Counted from the first letter of the stretch, positions 52,906-61,799 are shown. The stretch is 64,000 nucleotides of DNA from JAXLVB01 sp046329195 (GCA_046329195.1 JAXLVB010000001.1:1426001-1490000); one strand, 5' to 3'. Translations and numbers: made by a program. Notes: generated from the letters alone by a model not told the origin.

Positions 52906-53829
52906 ATGAGAATAGTTGTCCCACCCATAAAAAGTCAAGGTATAAAAACCAAGTTAGTTCCTTGGATAATGGAACTGGCTCCAAACGTATCGGGTAAATG
53001 GATAGAACCCTTTCTCGGGACAGGGGTAGTTGCTTTTAATTCAGGTTATAAACAAGCAATTCTAAACGACACTAATCCTCATATTATTAATTTTTATAAA
53101 GGTATTCAAGATAAGTCTATAACTGCCGCATTAATGAAGCAATACCTGGAAAGAGAAGGCGAGTTATTGAGTAAGGCAGACAATAACGGTTATGAGCACT
53201 ATTTGAAAGTGAGGGCACGGTTTAATAGTGGAGAATTTTCGCCCTATGATTTTATCTTCCTTTCACGAGCAGGATTTAACGGAATGATGAGGTTTGGGAG
53301 TAAAGGAAACTGGAACATTCCTTTTTGCAAAAAACCTGACCGCTTTGCCCAAGCATATATAACTAAAATAACCAATCAGGTTTCGACTGTTTCACAAATC
53401 ATTCAACCAAGCCCCAACTGGATTTTTTACAATAAATCGTTTGCTGAGATTATACCTCTTGCAACAGAAAATGATGTCATCTATTGTGACCCTCCCTATT
53501 TTGGCAGACACGTTGATTATTACAACGGCTGGACGGAACAGGATGAAGAACTTTTATTTAACTTACTATCAGAGACAAAGGCGAAGTTTATTCTTTCAAC
53601 TTGGCATCATAACGATTGGAGAGAGAACGAGATGATAAATAAGTTTTGGCGTAAGTTTAATATTGTAACCCAAGACCATTTCTACCACAATGGTGGTAAT
53701 ATTGAAAACAGAAGGACTGTTGTCGAAGCATTAGTTTGTAATTTTTCCATAGATAGCATCAAATCACATAATCATGGAATAAAAACCAAACCAAAAACGG
53801 AGCAGTTGGCGTTTGAATGGTCGGTGTAG
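52906..53829 (+). CDS. EcoRV-like adenine-specific DNA methyltransferase
   Basis: The 307-residue Dam-like N6-adenine methyltransferase starts with VPPIKSQGIKTKLVPWI, as in M.EcoRV. It has the SAM loop FLGTGVVAFN and the catalytic DPPYFGRHVDYYN, then LSTWHHNDWRENE and HFYHNGG, all close to the EcoRV modification enzyme. It should methylate an adenine in GATATC and so protect host DNA. It begins 17 bp after the nuclease stop, so both genes form an operon in nuclease-first order. Confidence 0.9.
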   Translation: MRIVVPPIKSQGIKTKLVPWIMELAPNVSGKWIEPFLGTGVVAFNSGYKQAILNDTNPHIINFYKGIQDKSITAALMKQYLEREGELLSKADNNGYEHYLKVRARFNSGEFSPYDFIFLSRAGFNGMMRFGSKGNWNIPFCKKPDRFAQAYITKITNQVSTVSQIIQPSPNWIFYNKSFAEIIPLATENDVIYCDPPYFGRHVDYYNGWTEQDEELLFNLLSETKAKFILSTWHHNDWRENEMINKFWRKFNIVTQDHFYHNGGNIENRRTVVEALVCNFSIDSIKSHNHGIKTKPKTEQLAFEWSV

Positions 53830-53899
53830 AGAATGGTAGGACAAAATAATTACTCTGAAATACAGCTATGTAGAATTTTGTGGTGATAAAAACTAAAAA

Positions 53900-54340
53900 A
53901 TGACAAGCAATGAGTTTTTAAGGCTATTACAATGTGCTTCAATCATTGCTCATGATTTTGCAAAAAACTATGTGCTTGACGAGCTTCCAACCGATTATCT
54001 GTACACTGTGACCTTGAATGCTACCTCTGGCAATCCTAATGTAAAACGGTTTGATAGTTACTCTAATGATAACGGTAAAAAAATAGAGTATATTACTGCA
54101 AAGCAAGTCATAGAACTGTTATACAGGAAACACAAAATTCCTATTTGGATAGACATTGCGGTCGAAAGTGTTTACGAGTATAAAACTATTTTCAGACTTC
54201 TTTGTGCAGGGTACTATTCAGATAATGAGACGGATTATTATTATACTTCTAACGGAACTGGACCGTTTGGTATTAAAAGCCCAATTTTACCACCTGATTT
54301 TATAGAAGGGGAAAAATTTAAACTTAAAGTCCTTCCTTAG
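53900..54340 (+). CDS. Unknown protein next to the restriction system
   Basis: The 146-residue soluble protein starts with the helix SNEFLRLLQCASIIAHDFAKNYVLDEL and has a beta-rich centre (PIWIDIAVESVYEYKTIFRLLCAGYYSDNETDYYYTS) with a Tyr-rich end and GPFGIKSPILPPDF. No family is recognised with certainty. AT-rich composition like that of the nuclease and methylase, and the 70-bp gap after the methylase, suggest it came with the island. An immunity-type role is only a guess. Confidence 0.6.
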   Translation: MTSNEFLRLLQCASIIAHDFAKNYVLDELPTDYLYTVTLNATSGNPNVKRFDSYSNDNGKKIEYITAKQVIELLYRKHKIPIWIDIAVESVYEYKTIFRLLCAGYYSDNETDYYYTSNGTGPFGIKSPILPPDFIEGEKFKLKVLP

Positions 54341-54488
54341 TTCCTTTGGGGCTTCGCAAAGAACTAACCCGTTAAAGTTACAAAACACAATATTATCACA
54401 CACCCTCACCCCCATCTTCCCGAAATTTTTTTATTCCTCCTTCTTCTCCTAATTTTGGTGGCTTGATTGTAACAACTAGTACCACCGA

Positions 54489-55388
54489 ATGGCTTCGCCC
54501 AAAACTTCTGATTACTTGCAACTCCACTTTTTGGTCTTGATTTGGAGTTTTACTGCCATCTTGGGCTTGTTAATTTCTATTTCGTCGCTTCCGTTGGTCA
54601 TGTACCGTACAGGGCTGGCAGCTTTGGGCTTGGGCGTTTTGCTGGTGGTGCGAGGCATTAATGTACGAGTGCGCCGTGCCGAAGCCCTCCAAATCATGGG
54701 TGTAGGTATGCTAGTAGGTTTGCATTGGCTGTTGTTTTTTGGGGCAGCTCGTTTGTCCAATGCCTCCGCTTGCTTGGCAGGCATGTCCACTACCTCGCTC
54801 TGGACGAGTTTTTTGGAGCCTCTCTTTACTCGTAAAAAAGTCCAACTCCTTGATGTACTCCTTAGTTTGGTCGTCATCGCAGGGTTGTATTTGATTTTCC
54901 TGTTTGAGTTCAACTACATCGTTGGGGTGCTAACGGCTGTGGCATCGGCCTTTTTGGCGGCGCTGTTTAGTACGCTCAACAGCCAACTGTCGCATCGGCA
55001 CGAGGCGCTCGCCATTACTTTTTACGAAATGATTGGTGCCTGCACGGTATCGGTGCTGGTAGTGGTGGGGTACTTGCTATGGGTAGATAGCTCCTTGCCG
55101 CTACTTCCTCAAGGCTACGACTGGCTCTGGATTACGACCTTGGCTTGGGGCTGCACGGTGTTTCCGTGGTCTATTTCCATCAAGCTCCTCCGCCGCTTTT
55201 CGGCCTTTGCCATGAACCTCATTATCAACCTCGAACCCGTCTATGGCATTGTACTGGCGTTTTTGTTTTTCGGCGAAAAAGAACGCATGACTCCAGGGTT
55301 TTACGGCGGCACTTTGCTGATTTTGGTGGCGGTCTTGAGCTACCCTTGGCTACACGCTCGCCTCAACAGAAAGGAATTACTTCCATGA
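54489..55388 (+). CDS. DMT superfamily (EamA-type) transporter
   Basis: The 299-residue protein has ten predicted helices in two homologous halves, with the EamA pattern MYRTGLAALGLGVLL in the first half and a second-half signature (FAMNLIINLEPVYGIVLAFLFFGEKERMTPGFYGGTLLILVAVL). It is an exporter of metabolites of unknown identity. It overlaps the next gene by four bases (ATGA), so the two are translationally coupled. Confidence 0.88.
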   Translation: MASPKTSDYLQLHFLVLIWSFTAILGLLISISSLPLVMYRTGLAALGLGVLLVVRGINVRVRRAEALQIMGVGMLVGLHWLLFFGAARLSNASACLAGMSTTSLWTSFLEPLFTRKKVQLLDVLLSLVVIAGLYLIFLFEFNYIVGVLTAVASAFLAALFSTLNSQLSHRHEALAITFYEMIGACTVSVLVVVGYLLWVDSSLPLLPQGYDWLWITTLAWGCTVFPWSISIKLLRRFSAFAMNLIINLEPVYGIVLAFLFFGEKERMTPGFYGGTLLILVAVLSYPWLHARLNRKELLP

Positions 55389-57061
55389 AATTGGCTCTAC
55401 AAAAATTCGCCCCTGCGGCCTTGGTGGCGCTACCTATCATAGGCTTCTGGTATTATTTTGGGGTGTATTCGGTCAATGCTCCTATGTGGGACGACTTCGT
55501 TCTGACCGATTTTATCCTTCGACTGTCTGATAACCCAGCGTTTTCCGAGAAAATCCGACTCTTTTTTGCCCAACACAATGCTCACCGTATTGTTTATGAC
55601 CGAGTGGTTACGTACCTGATTTGGGTACTGACGGGGCAACTGGACTTTAGGATGATGATGCTCGTTGGCAACTTGAGTCTAATGGGATTGATAGCCTTGT
55701 GTTGGCAATTGCTCAAGGGGCAAGGGCTTTCGCTTTGGTATTTGGTACCTGTGCCTTGGCTGCTGCTGACCATACAAGGGTATGAAAACACTTTTTGGGC
55801 AATGGCTTCGCTCCAAAACTACACCGTGCTTTTATTTATTTTAGGAGCGCTGTATTGCTTGGCCTTGTGTATCCAGCAGGGTAGCAGTAAGGCGTTTGTA
55901 GGGGCGGCAGTCCTGGGGATTTTGGCTACTTTTACCAGTGGCAACGGGCAGATGACCTTTTTTATCGGTATGCTGTTGTTGGTGTATTTTCGTCGCTGGG
56001 GGCTGTTATTGCGCTGGGTGGGAATAATGTTACCTACGCTGGGTTTGTACTTTTGGGGCTATAAGCGGCTGCCGCAAGAGTTGTTTACACCTAAGTTTTT
56101 TATCAATTTCTTTGCCTTCAACGGCGCCGCCTTTGCCGACGGCGACCAATATCGCTGGGCTTTGGTGGTAGGCGTGTTGGTGTTTGTAGGCTTGTTTGGC
56201 ATTTTCTGTTGGAAGGTAGGTCTTCCGTTGCTTCGGTTGAAGCGGGTGTACCCTGCCCTCGAACACACTGTATTGTATGCTTGGTTTATCTTTTTGTGCA
56301 TCACGTCGTTGTTGGTGGCAGCTTCGCATTTAGAAGAACTCCCTATTCACGAAACGCTTGTGAGTCGCTATAAAATTTATTCGCATTTATTCTTGATTAT
56401 CAGCTATTTGTGGGTGGTTATCTTAGCGAGCAATCGCCTCAAGAAGTGGTTTTTGACAGCAGGTATCTTGGGTGGAATGGTATTTTGGATAAGTGCGTAT
56501 TACCAGTTTTTTGACGACATGCACTACCGCAACCGAGACCTACTCGTTACGGGTTTCAACGTACATCAGAACGGCACTTGCTTGATGGGGATTTCGCACG
56601 CTTCAGCAATGGATAGCATTTATCAAAAACTGGAAGCCAAACAGCTGTACCGCCTGCCCAATCGGATTGTGTGGCCCTCGGCAGTGAGTGGGGGAGAGGT
56701 ACACCTGCAAGTACAAGAAGTAGAGCGTAAGCTACTGTATTTCACACCGTTGGTCAAGACACTGGCCATTGCGAACCAAGATTTGTTGCCTACCATCAAT
56801 ACCCCCACCGATGGGGCTTTGGTGGTGCTGCGGTCGGCCCGTAAGGCGTTCGTATTTAGCACGCATCAGAATCGCAACGGCAAAAAGGGGTTCTTTATGG
56901 GAAAAGGCTATTATCGAAGCGGCTTTTTTACCGAAATCCACAAGCCTCTGCTCCCGCCTGATACGTATCAGGTAGGTCTCCTATTGGTCGAAAATGGTGC
57001 CAGTCGTCTATTGATGACACCACAAACCATAGTGGTACACTCCAACGAACTGGTAGAATAG
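55385..57061 (+). CDS. GT-C-like polytopic membrane protein
   Basis: The 558-residue protein has about ten predicted helices in its first 400 residues and a soluble C-terminal domain (about residues 420-558). After the first helix it has NAPMWDDF, an acidic pair in the first external loop like that of GT-C glycosyltransferases, followed by an RIVYDR segment. No named family is recognised. The start at 55385 overlaps the transporter stop. It may transfer a sugar from a polyprenyl-phosphate donor, but this is inferred from topology only. Confidence 0.65.
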   Translation: MKLALQKFAPAALVALPIIGFWYYFGVYSVNAPMWDDFVLTDFILRLSDNPAFSEKIRLFFAQHNAHRIVYDRVVTYLIWVLTGQLDFRMMMLVGNLSLMGLIALCWQLLKGQGLSLWYLVPVPWLLLTIQGYENTFWAMASLQNYTVLLFILGALYCLALCIQQGSSKAFVGAAVLGILATFTSGNGQMTFFIGMLLLVYFRRWGLLLRWVGIMLPTLGLYFWGYKRLPQELFTPKFFINFFAFNGAAFADGDQYRWALVVGVLVFVGLFGIFCWKVGLPLLRLKRVYPALEHTVLYAWFIFLCITSLLVAASHLEELPIHETLVSRYKIYSHLFLIISYLWVVILASNRLKKWFLTAGILGGMVFWISAYYQFFDDMHYRNRDLLVTGFNVHQNGTCLMGISHASAMDSIYQKLEAKQLYRLPNRIVWPSAVSGGEVHLQVQEVERKLLYFTPLVKTLAIANQDLLPTINTPTDGALVVLRSARKAFVFSTHQNRNGKKGFFMGKGYYRSGFFTEIHKPLLPPDTYQVGLLLVENGASRLLMTPQTIVVHSNELVE

Positions 57062-57083
57062 AGCTAATATGCTTCTTGGTGTA

Positions 57084-57719
57084 TTACTTCGTTGCCAATA
57101 ACTTAGCTATATACGCCACATACATTTTGGCCTGATTATCAATGTATTGCTGGCGTTCTTTTTGTTCAGCTTCGCTTTGTTTGATATTCAAAATCGTTGG
57201 GTTTGGCACGCCATACGTCACAAAAGCAGGCTGGTAGTCGAGTTGGCACAGACGAGCAAATGCCTCGTAAGGTGTCAACGCTTCGTCTATCGAGATGTTC
57301 ATTAATCCTCCATGCCTGAAGTCGTCGGCAGTACCTCCAGCCGAAGTGGCAATGAGTAGTTTTTTACCTTTGAGCGGATTCCCTGCTTCGAGGGCAAACT
57401 TACTGGTTACGACTTCGTCCATCCACTTTTTGAGCAGACTCGGTGCCGAAAACCAATACAACGGAAACTGAAACACAATCAGCTGGTGCGTGCGAAGCAG
57501 TTGCTGTTCGGTCGTTACGTTTATTTTTTCGTCGGGGTAGGTGCGATACAGTTCATGAATCGTGACGTTGGGCATTGCGCTAACAGCCTTCAGCAATTGG
57601 CGATTTACCTCCGACTGAGCCATGTTAGGATGAGCCACAATAACCAACGCTTTTTGGCTAAAAGCACAGGTACTTAGCATCAAAAAAAGCCATCTCCACT
57701 GATTCAGTAGTGTTTTCAT
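57084..57719 (-). CDS. NAD(P)H oxidoreductase of flavodoxin-like fold, apparently exported
   Basis: The 211-residue protein has the KefF/MdaB-type NAD(P)H:quinone reductase pattern: ALVIVAHPN, then LIVFQFPLYWFSAPSLLKKWMDEV, GKKLLIATSAGGTADDFRHGG. Unusually it has a leader before this fold (MKTLLNQWRWLFLMLSTCAFSQ, hydrophobic core, small residues at a cut site), pointing to export. A shorter start at 57680 would keep part of the hydrophobic stretch. It probably reduces quinones or nitro compounds using FMN. The exported location would be odd, as it needs NAD(P)H. Confidence 0.72.
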   Translation of the reverse strand: MKTLLNQWRWLFLMLSTCAFSQKALVIVAHPNMAQSEVNRQLLKAVSAMPNVTIHELYRTYPDEKINVTTEQQLLRTHQLIVFQFPLYWFSAPSLLKKWMDEVVTSKFALEAGNPLKGKKLLIATSAGGTADDFRHGGLMNISIDEALTPYEAFARLCQLDYQPAFVTYGVPNPTILNIKQSEAEQKERQQYIDNQAKMYVAYIAKLLATK

Positions 57720-57731
57720 GGTTAGTAGTTA

Positions 57732-57766
57732 CACCAAAGCCTTCGGGTTGAGCGAAGGCTTTGGTG
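57732..57766. promoter_or_regulatory. Perfect 14-bp hairpin upstream of the oxidoreductase gene
   Basis: CACCAAAGCCTTCG (57732-57745) and its complement (57753-57766) flank a 7-nt loop. In minus-strand direction it lies 13 bp before the start codon at 57719 and has no T-tract, so a regulatory stem in the leader is as likely as a terminator. Confidence 0.5.
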
Positions 57767-57871
57767 ATGTTGTTCAATAACTATTTTAACGTTTGTCAGA
57801 AGGCAGTACTTCAAAGTATTTTGCCCATCTCAACAATAAAGCGCTATATATCAGGCTTTTGTCTCATTCAT

Positions 57872-58105
57872 CTAATGCGAATGAAGCGCTGACGATTCTA
57901 TTTTAGCTTTGATTTGCTCAAGTCTTATTCGTAATTCTTCCACATTTTGCTGGATAGCTTGACCAATCAAAGCCTTCTCAGATTCGCTTCTTTCTAAGGC
58001 TTCTTGTTCAATTTTTTCACGAAAAAGAGCCTTTTCATCTTCTGAAAGTTGCTGGTATTCACGAAACTCCTGATAGAGTTTTTTCTGTTCAGTTGCGCTG
58101 CTCAT
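57872..58105 (-). CDS. Small charged coiled-coil protein
   Basis: The 77-residue protein is mostly charged and helical (repeated E/K-rich heptad-like stretches, EDEKALFREKIEQEALERSESEKALIG). No family is recognised. It overlaps the preceding small gene by 17 bp, so they are translationally coupled. It is probably real because of that overlap and shared strand with the PhyH-type gene. Confidence 0.55.
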   Translation of the reverse strand: MSSATEQKKLYQEFREYQQLSEDEKALFREKIEQEALERSESEKALIGQAIQQNVEELRIRLEQIKAKIESSALHSH

Positions 58106-58292
58106 CGTCTTTTTCTTTAAGTTTTTTCATAAGCTCTGCATACATTTCCAACAACGTATCTATCGAATCTTGTATCTGTGGGGTGGCACCTTCTTTTTGC
58201 AAGCGCCAGTTGTAAAAGTCTAACAGATCCTTAATTCCTTTGAGTTCGACCTCCAGGAGAATTCGCTCTAATTCTGTCATTATATCTGCCAA
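58089..58292 (-). CDS. Small hypothetical protein in the PhyH operon
   Basis: The 67-residue helical protein (IMTELERILLEVELKGIKDLLDFYNWRLQ at the start, a charged tail MKKLKEKDDEQRN) starts 9 bp after the dioxygenase stop. A shorter start at 58280 is possible. The family is unknown. With its neighbour it makes a pair of small helical proteins that may bind each other. Confidence 0.55.
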   Translation of the reverse strand: MADIMTELERILLEVELKGIKDLLDFYNWRLQKEGATPQIQDSIDTLLEMYAELMKKLKEKDDEQRN

Positions 58293-58301
58293 TTTGTTAG
58301 C

Positions 58302-59312
58302 CTACAACACCTCTCCAGCCTTGAAAGAATCTTCGAGCGCTACTAAGCTGGGGTTTCCAAACACTTCGGCGCCGTTGTATTCATAACGAATTGGCTCCTC
58401 GGCGGGGCGATTGCGGTGATGCTTAAAAGCCAAATCTGACGAATAATGACACACATACGACTTGCGAGTGCGCCCAGGTGTGCGAATCGGTTCGCCACCA
58501 TGAGCTAAGGCCGCATGCCAGAGGAGCACGTCACCTTTTTTGATGAGCAGGGTACGTTTTTCGAGTCCCATTCGTTGACATTCGGCCTCTAAATACTTGG
58601 CAAAATCATCAGGGTTGCGGGTTGATTTTTCGTTGAAGAAGATACCATTCCCAAAGTTGAACTTTTTGATTTTATGTGAACCTACATAATAGGTGAGTGG
58701 CCCAGAGTCGGGCTGCACGTCTTCGATCGGAATCCAAGCCGCAGCCAAGTGGCTGGGTATTTCTGATACTACATAAGCGAAGTCTTGATGGGTGGCTTGC
58801 TGGCTACCATACAAAAATGTAAGGCTCTGCATAGCAACCACTTTACTACCAAATACAGCCTCCAAAAAATACACAATGGAGGGATGCAGCATCAGTTTTT
58901 TGCCTGCCAACGATTGGTTATGAAAGTCATTGATTTTGATATACGGCCCCGTCAGTACTTCTTTGGTAACGTCTTTTACTTTCTGAATCGGTTTTTTAGA
59001 AAACTCAGGTAAGTCAATCCGAATCTCGGTTTCGTATTTTTTGTGGTTCTCAATAAGTTCTGATACATCCCCCCAATACACGTCAATGAACTGCTGTGGG
59101 ATGGCTTGTTCCAAAATCACGAAGCCGTTTTCTTGCCAAAAGCGGAGTTTTTCGGCTAAATCATAAGGCAACTCTTTGGCTTTGGCGTACTGTTTCACAA
59201 ACGCATCAATATCGGCGTAAGGCTGATCTACCCACGGCAGGGTATCAGCCTCAAACTCTTTGGGGATGGGTTTGAGCCAGTCTTTAATCTTGGTTTTAAG
59301 TTCTGCTAACAT
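58302..59312 (-). CDS. PhyH family Fe(II)/2-oxoglutarate dioxygenase
   Basis: The 336-residue protein has the facial triad of the phytanoyl-CoA dioxygenase family: His175 and Asp177 (THQDFAY) and His271 (LAHGGEPI), with the 2-oxoglutarate-binding Arg nearby (TPGRTRKSYVCHY). It hydroxylates an unknown substrate using iron, oxygen and 2-oxoglutarate. It leads an operon with two small helical proteins. Family members act on lipids, amino acids and natural products. Confidence 0.88.
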   Translation of the reverse strand: MLAELKTKIKDWLKPIPKEFEADTLPWVDQPYADIDAFVKQYAKAKELPYDLAEKLRFWQENGFVILEQAIPQQFIDVYWGDVSELIENHKKYETEIRIDLPEFSKKPIQKVKDVTKEVLTGPYIKINDFHNQSLAGKKLMLHPSIVYFLEAVFGSKVVAMQSLTFLYGSQQATHQDFAYVVSEIPSHLAAAWIPIEDVQPDSGPLTYYVGSHKIKKFNFGNGIFFNEKSTRNPDDFAKYLEAECQRMGLEKRTLLIKKGDVLLWHAALAHGGEPIRTPGRTRKSYVCHYSSDLAFKHHRNRPAEEPIRYEYNGAEVFGNPSLVALEDSFKAGEVL

Positions 59313-59437
59313 ACATTTAGGCGTGTTAAGGATTCAAAATGTGCCGTAAGTCCTTCTACAAAAGGCGCTTGGTAGTACCTACTGTTAAGATTTTTTGATG
59401 GCGTCTTCTTTGCAACCATTTACAAATCAATACCTTA

Positions 59438-59445
59438 CAAATGTA
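59438..59445 (-). promoter_or_regulatory. Candidate -7 box for the PhyH-type operon
   Basis: The minus strand reads TACATTTG (TAnnTTTG), 126 bp upstream of the dioxygenase start, which would give a long leader. Confidence 0.35.
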
Positions 59446-59568
59446 TTGATTTTTGTCTCGATGCCTACGGCTTATCACTTACAAGTATTTACATTTACTT
59501 TGTGGCGTTGAAAGTAGAAGAATTTGCTTGTATTCGCAAGTACCGATTGCGTCCAGTCTTATTTCCTA

Positions 59569-60966
59569 ATGGTTGAACAGCTACAAAAAAACTACGCAAC
59601 TGTAGGCGTTTCGCTCCTGTTTTTGGTATTGGCTTTGCCCTTAGTGGCGCTGTCGTGGTACAATGTGCCCTCGGCTGCCGATGACTTCTGTTTTGCACTC
59701 AATACTATCAAATTTGGTTTTTGGCAAGGGCAACGCTATTACTACGATGGCTGGACGGGGCGGTACTTTTCGACCCTGCTCATGCACGCCAACCCCTTGG
59801 TATGGGGATGGTTAGGTTGGTACAAAGTCTTTCCACTATTGATGTTAGGCGGGCTGAGCCATTCGCTCTATCGCCTTGTTGTGCAGCTCACCCCCTGCAC
59901 ACCTACCCAAGCGTGGGTGGCCACGAGTGGCTTGTTGTTTTTGTATTTGTTTCAAGCACCCAGTTTGGTCGAAGTGTTTTTTTGGTTGCCCAGCGTGGCA
60001 GGTTATACGGTAGCTATGATTCTGCTCAACTACTTTGTGGTAGCTTTAGCAAAGGCAAGTCAGGCAAAGCCTTCGGTGCTCGAAATCGTCTGGATGAGTT
60101 TCTTGATTTTTGCCATTGTGGGCCTCAACGAAACCCCCATGTTAGCGCTGTTTGTGTTGTTGGGGGCGATGGCTGGGCTGACGTTTCTTCGCATTTGGCG
60201 ATTACCGTGGTTTTGGTGGATACTGCTGGGCGTGCTTGTTGTTTCGGTGTATTTAGAGCTTTCGGCGCCTGGCAATCGGGTACGCATGAGCTATAACCCC
60301 GTGAGTGGTCAACTAATTCCATCGGTGATTTCGTCGGTTCAAGACACCCTAATGGCCATTGCCGATTGGCTGATTCATACCCCTTTGTTGTTTTTTACAG
60401 CCTTGTTTATACCCCTTGCCTTGCAGTGGCTAGGCGGCTCGCACCGAGTGCTGGCAGTACATCCTATCCTCAGCGTGGGGCTTTGGTTAGGGATTTTAGC
60501 CTTAGGGATTTTTCCAGGGTATTATGGCGTGGGTATTCCGCCGCCACCTCGTACGATGAACTTGGTGTATTGGTTTTTCTTGTTAGGCTGGTTTTTTAAT
60601 GTGCTTGTCTTGCTCTCCTTTATTCGTAGCAAACGACGCCTCCAGCCAGCACCACTGCCCTTCTACATTCAGGTATTCTTAGGTACTTGGGCGTTGGTGA
60701 TGTTGGTTCAAAGCGAAAATATTCGTCCTTTGTATGGCGATTTGCTCAAAGGACGAGCCAAGCAATATTATGCCGAAATGACGACTCGGTACCAGCGTAT
60801 CGAAACGGAGAAAAACTTGCCTCTGGTGGAAGTAGATAGTTTGGTAACCCGGCCTAAAATGCTGTTTACCGAAGACATCACGGCTAATCCGAAACACCTT
60901 TGGAATACCTGTCAGGCAGAATACTGGGGTGTAAAGGCATTGAAAATCAAGGAAAAACCAAATTGA
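59569..60966 (+). CDS. DUF6056-type polytopic membrane protein
   Basis: The 465-residue protein has about ten predicted helices. After the first helix it has NVPSAADDFCFALNTIKFGFWQGQ and a following YYDGWTGRYFSTLL, the look of DUF6056 proteins. The acidic pair DD in the first external loop is the same as in the GT-C-like protein at 55385. ATG 59569 gives a short normal N-terminus (MVEQLQKNYATVG). It may be a GT-C-type glycosyltransferase or a lipid-linked sugar flippase; this is inference. Confidence 0.75.
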   Translation: MVEQLQKNYATVGVSLLFLVLALPLVALSWYNVPSAADDFCFALNTIKFGFWQGQRYYYDGWTGRYFSTLLMHANPLVWGWLGWYKVFPLLMLGGLSHSLYRLVVQLTPCTPTQAWVATSGLLFLYLFQAPSLVEVFFWLPSVAGYTVAMILLNYFVVALAKASQAKPSVLEIVWMSFLIFAIVGLNETPMLALFVLLGAMAGLTFLRIWRLPWFWWILLGVLVVSVYLELSAPGNRVRMSYNPVSGQLIPSVISSVQDTLMAIADWLIHTPLLFFTALFIPLALQWLGGSHRVLAVHPILSVGLWLGILALGIFPGYYGVGIPPPPRTMNLVYWFFLLGWFFNVLVLLSFIRSKRRLQPAPLPFYIQVFLGTWALVMLVQSENIRPLYGDLLKGRAKQYYAEMTTRYQRIETEKNLPLVEVDSLVTRPKMLFTEDITANPKHLWNTCQAEYWGVKALKIKEKPN

Positions 60967-60976
60967 CTCTTGATAG

Positions 60977-60994
60977 TCCCGATAGTTATTGGGA
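60977..60994. repeat. Degenerate short palindrome
   Basis: TCCCGATAGTTATTGGGA resembles the palindrome TCCCGATAGCTATCGGGA that I remember from Bacteroidota intergenic DNA. It is imperfect here and lies after the DUF6056-type gene. Confidence 0.3.
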
Positions 60995-61061
60995 GAAACT
61001 TAGTAAGCTTGCCAAGTAATTAACTTGAACTACATGGGGGTTTTTAACCTCATTTATCCAA

Positions 61062-61799
61062 ATGCCCGACCACTCCATTTGCATTGTCGTTCCATGTTAC
61101 CGAGAAGGTAATCGGCTTCCGGTGGCCGACTACCTGAGCTTCTATGAATCGTATCCTGCGGTGAGTTTGTATTTTGTAGATGACGGCAGCAACGACAATA
61201 CGTGGCAGGTACTTCAAGACGTACGAAAAGGACGTGAAGATCGTATAAATAGCCTACAACTAGCTCATAATCAGGGTAAAGGCGAGGCTGTTCGGCAGGG
61301 GCTGTTAGCAGCGTTGGACTGGAAACCTTTTGATGCCGTGGCGTTTTTTGATGCCGACTTGGCTACTCCTCTCCAAGAAGTCTTTTTGTTAGCCGAAACC
61401 ATGAAGCAAGGCGATTATTGGATGGTGTTTGGTTCACGGCTCATGCGGATGGGGTCGTTGATAAAACGCAACCCGATGCGCCACTATTTCGGACGGGTAT
61501 TTGCTACGGCAGCCAGTTTGGTGATTCCGTTACCGATTTATGACACTCAATGCGGCGCTAAACTCCTTCGAGCCGACCTGATTCGGGCTATTTGCCAAGA
61601 ACCTTTTATGAGTAGATGGTTGTTCGATTTAGAGATTTTTGCCCGAGTTATCAAGCAATTCGGTCAGGCTAATGCAGAGCAACGCCTCCTTGAAGTACCA
61701 CTGCGTACGTGGGTCGAAAAGGGGGATTCTCGACTCAAAATCACCGATTTGTTTAGAGTTCCTTACGAACTTTGGCGCATTCGTCGGCGGTATTTTTAG
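61062..61799 (+). CDS. Family 2 glycosyltransferase (polyprenyl-phosphate sugar synthase type)
   Basis: The 245-residue GT2 protein begins with IVVPCYREGNRLP, then VDDGSNDNTW (nucleotide-sugar site), NQGKGEAVRQGL, and FFDADLATP as the metal-binding loop. This set resembles the dolichyl-phosphate mannose/glucose synthase group (Alg5-like). It probably loads a sugar on polyprenyl phosphate at the cytoplasmic side of the membrane. It follows the DUF6056-type gene (95 bp), which fits a donor-maker next to a GT-C-type transferase. Confidence 0.85.
   Translation: MPDHSICIVVPCYREGNRLPVADYLSFYESYPAVSLYFVDDGSNDNTWQVLQDVRKGREDRINSLQLAHNQGKGEAVRQGLLAALDWKPFDAVAFFDADLATPLQEVFLLAETMKQGDYWMVFGSRLMRMGSLIKRNPMRHYFGRVFATAASLVIPLPIYDTQCGAKLLRADLIRAICQEPFMSRWLFDLEIFARVIKQFGQANAEQRLLEVPLRTWVEKGDSRLKITDLFRVPYELWRIRRRYF

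Noticed and set aside
51741..54488. Insertion sequence or prophage edges around the restriction island
   Set aside because: No transposase, integrase, tRNA target or flanking repeats were found in the window.
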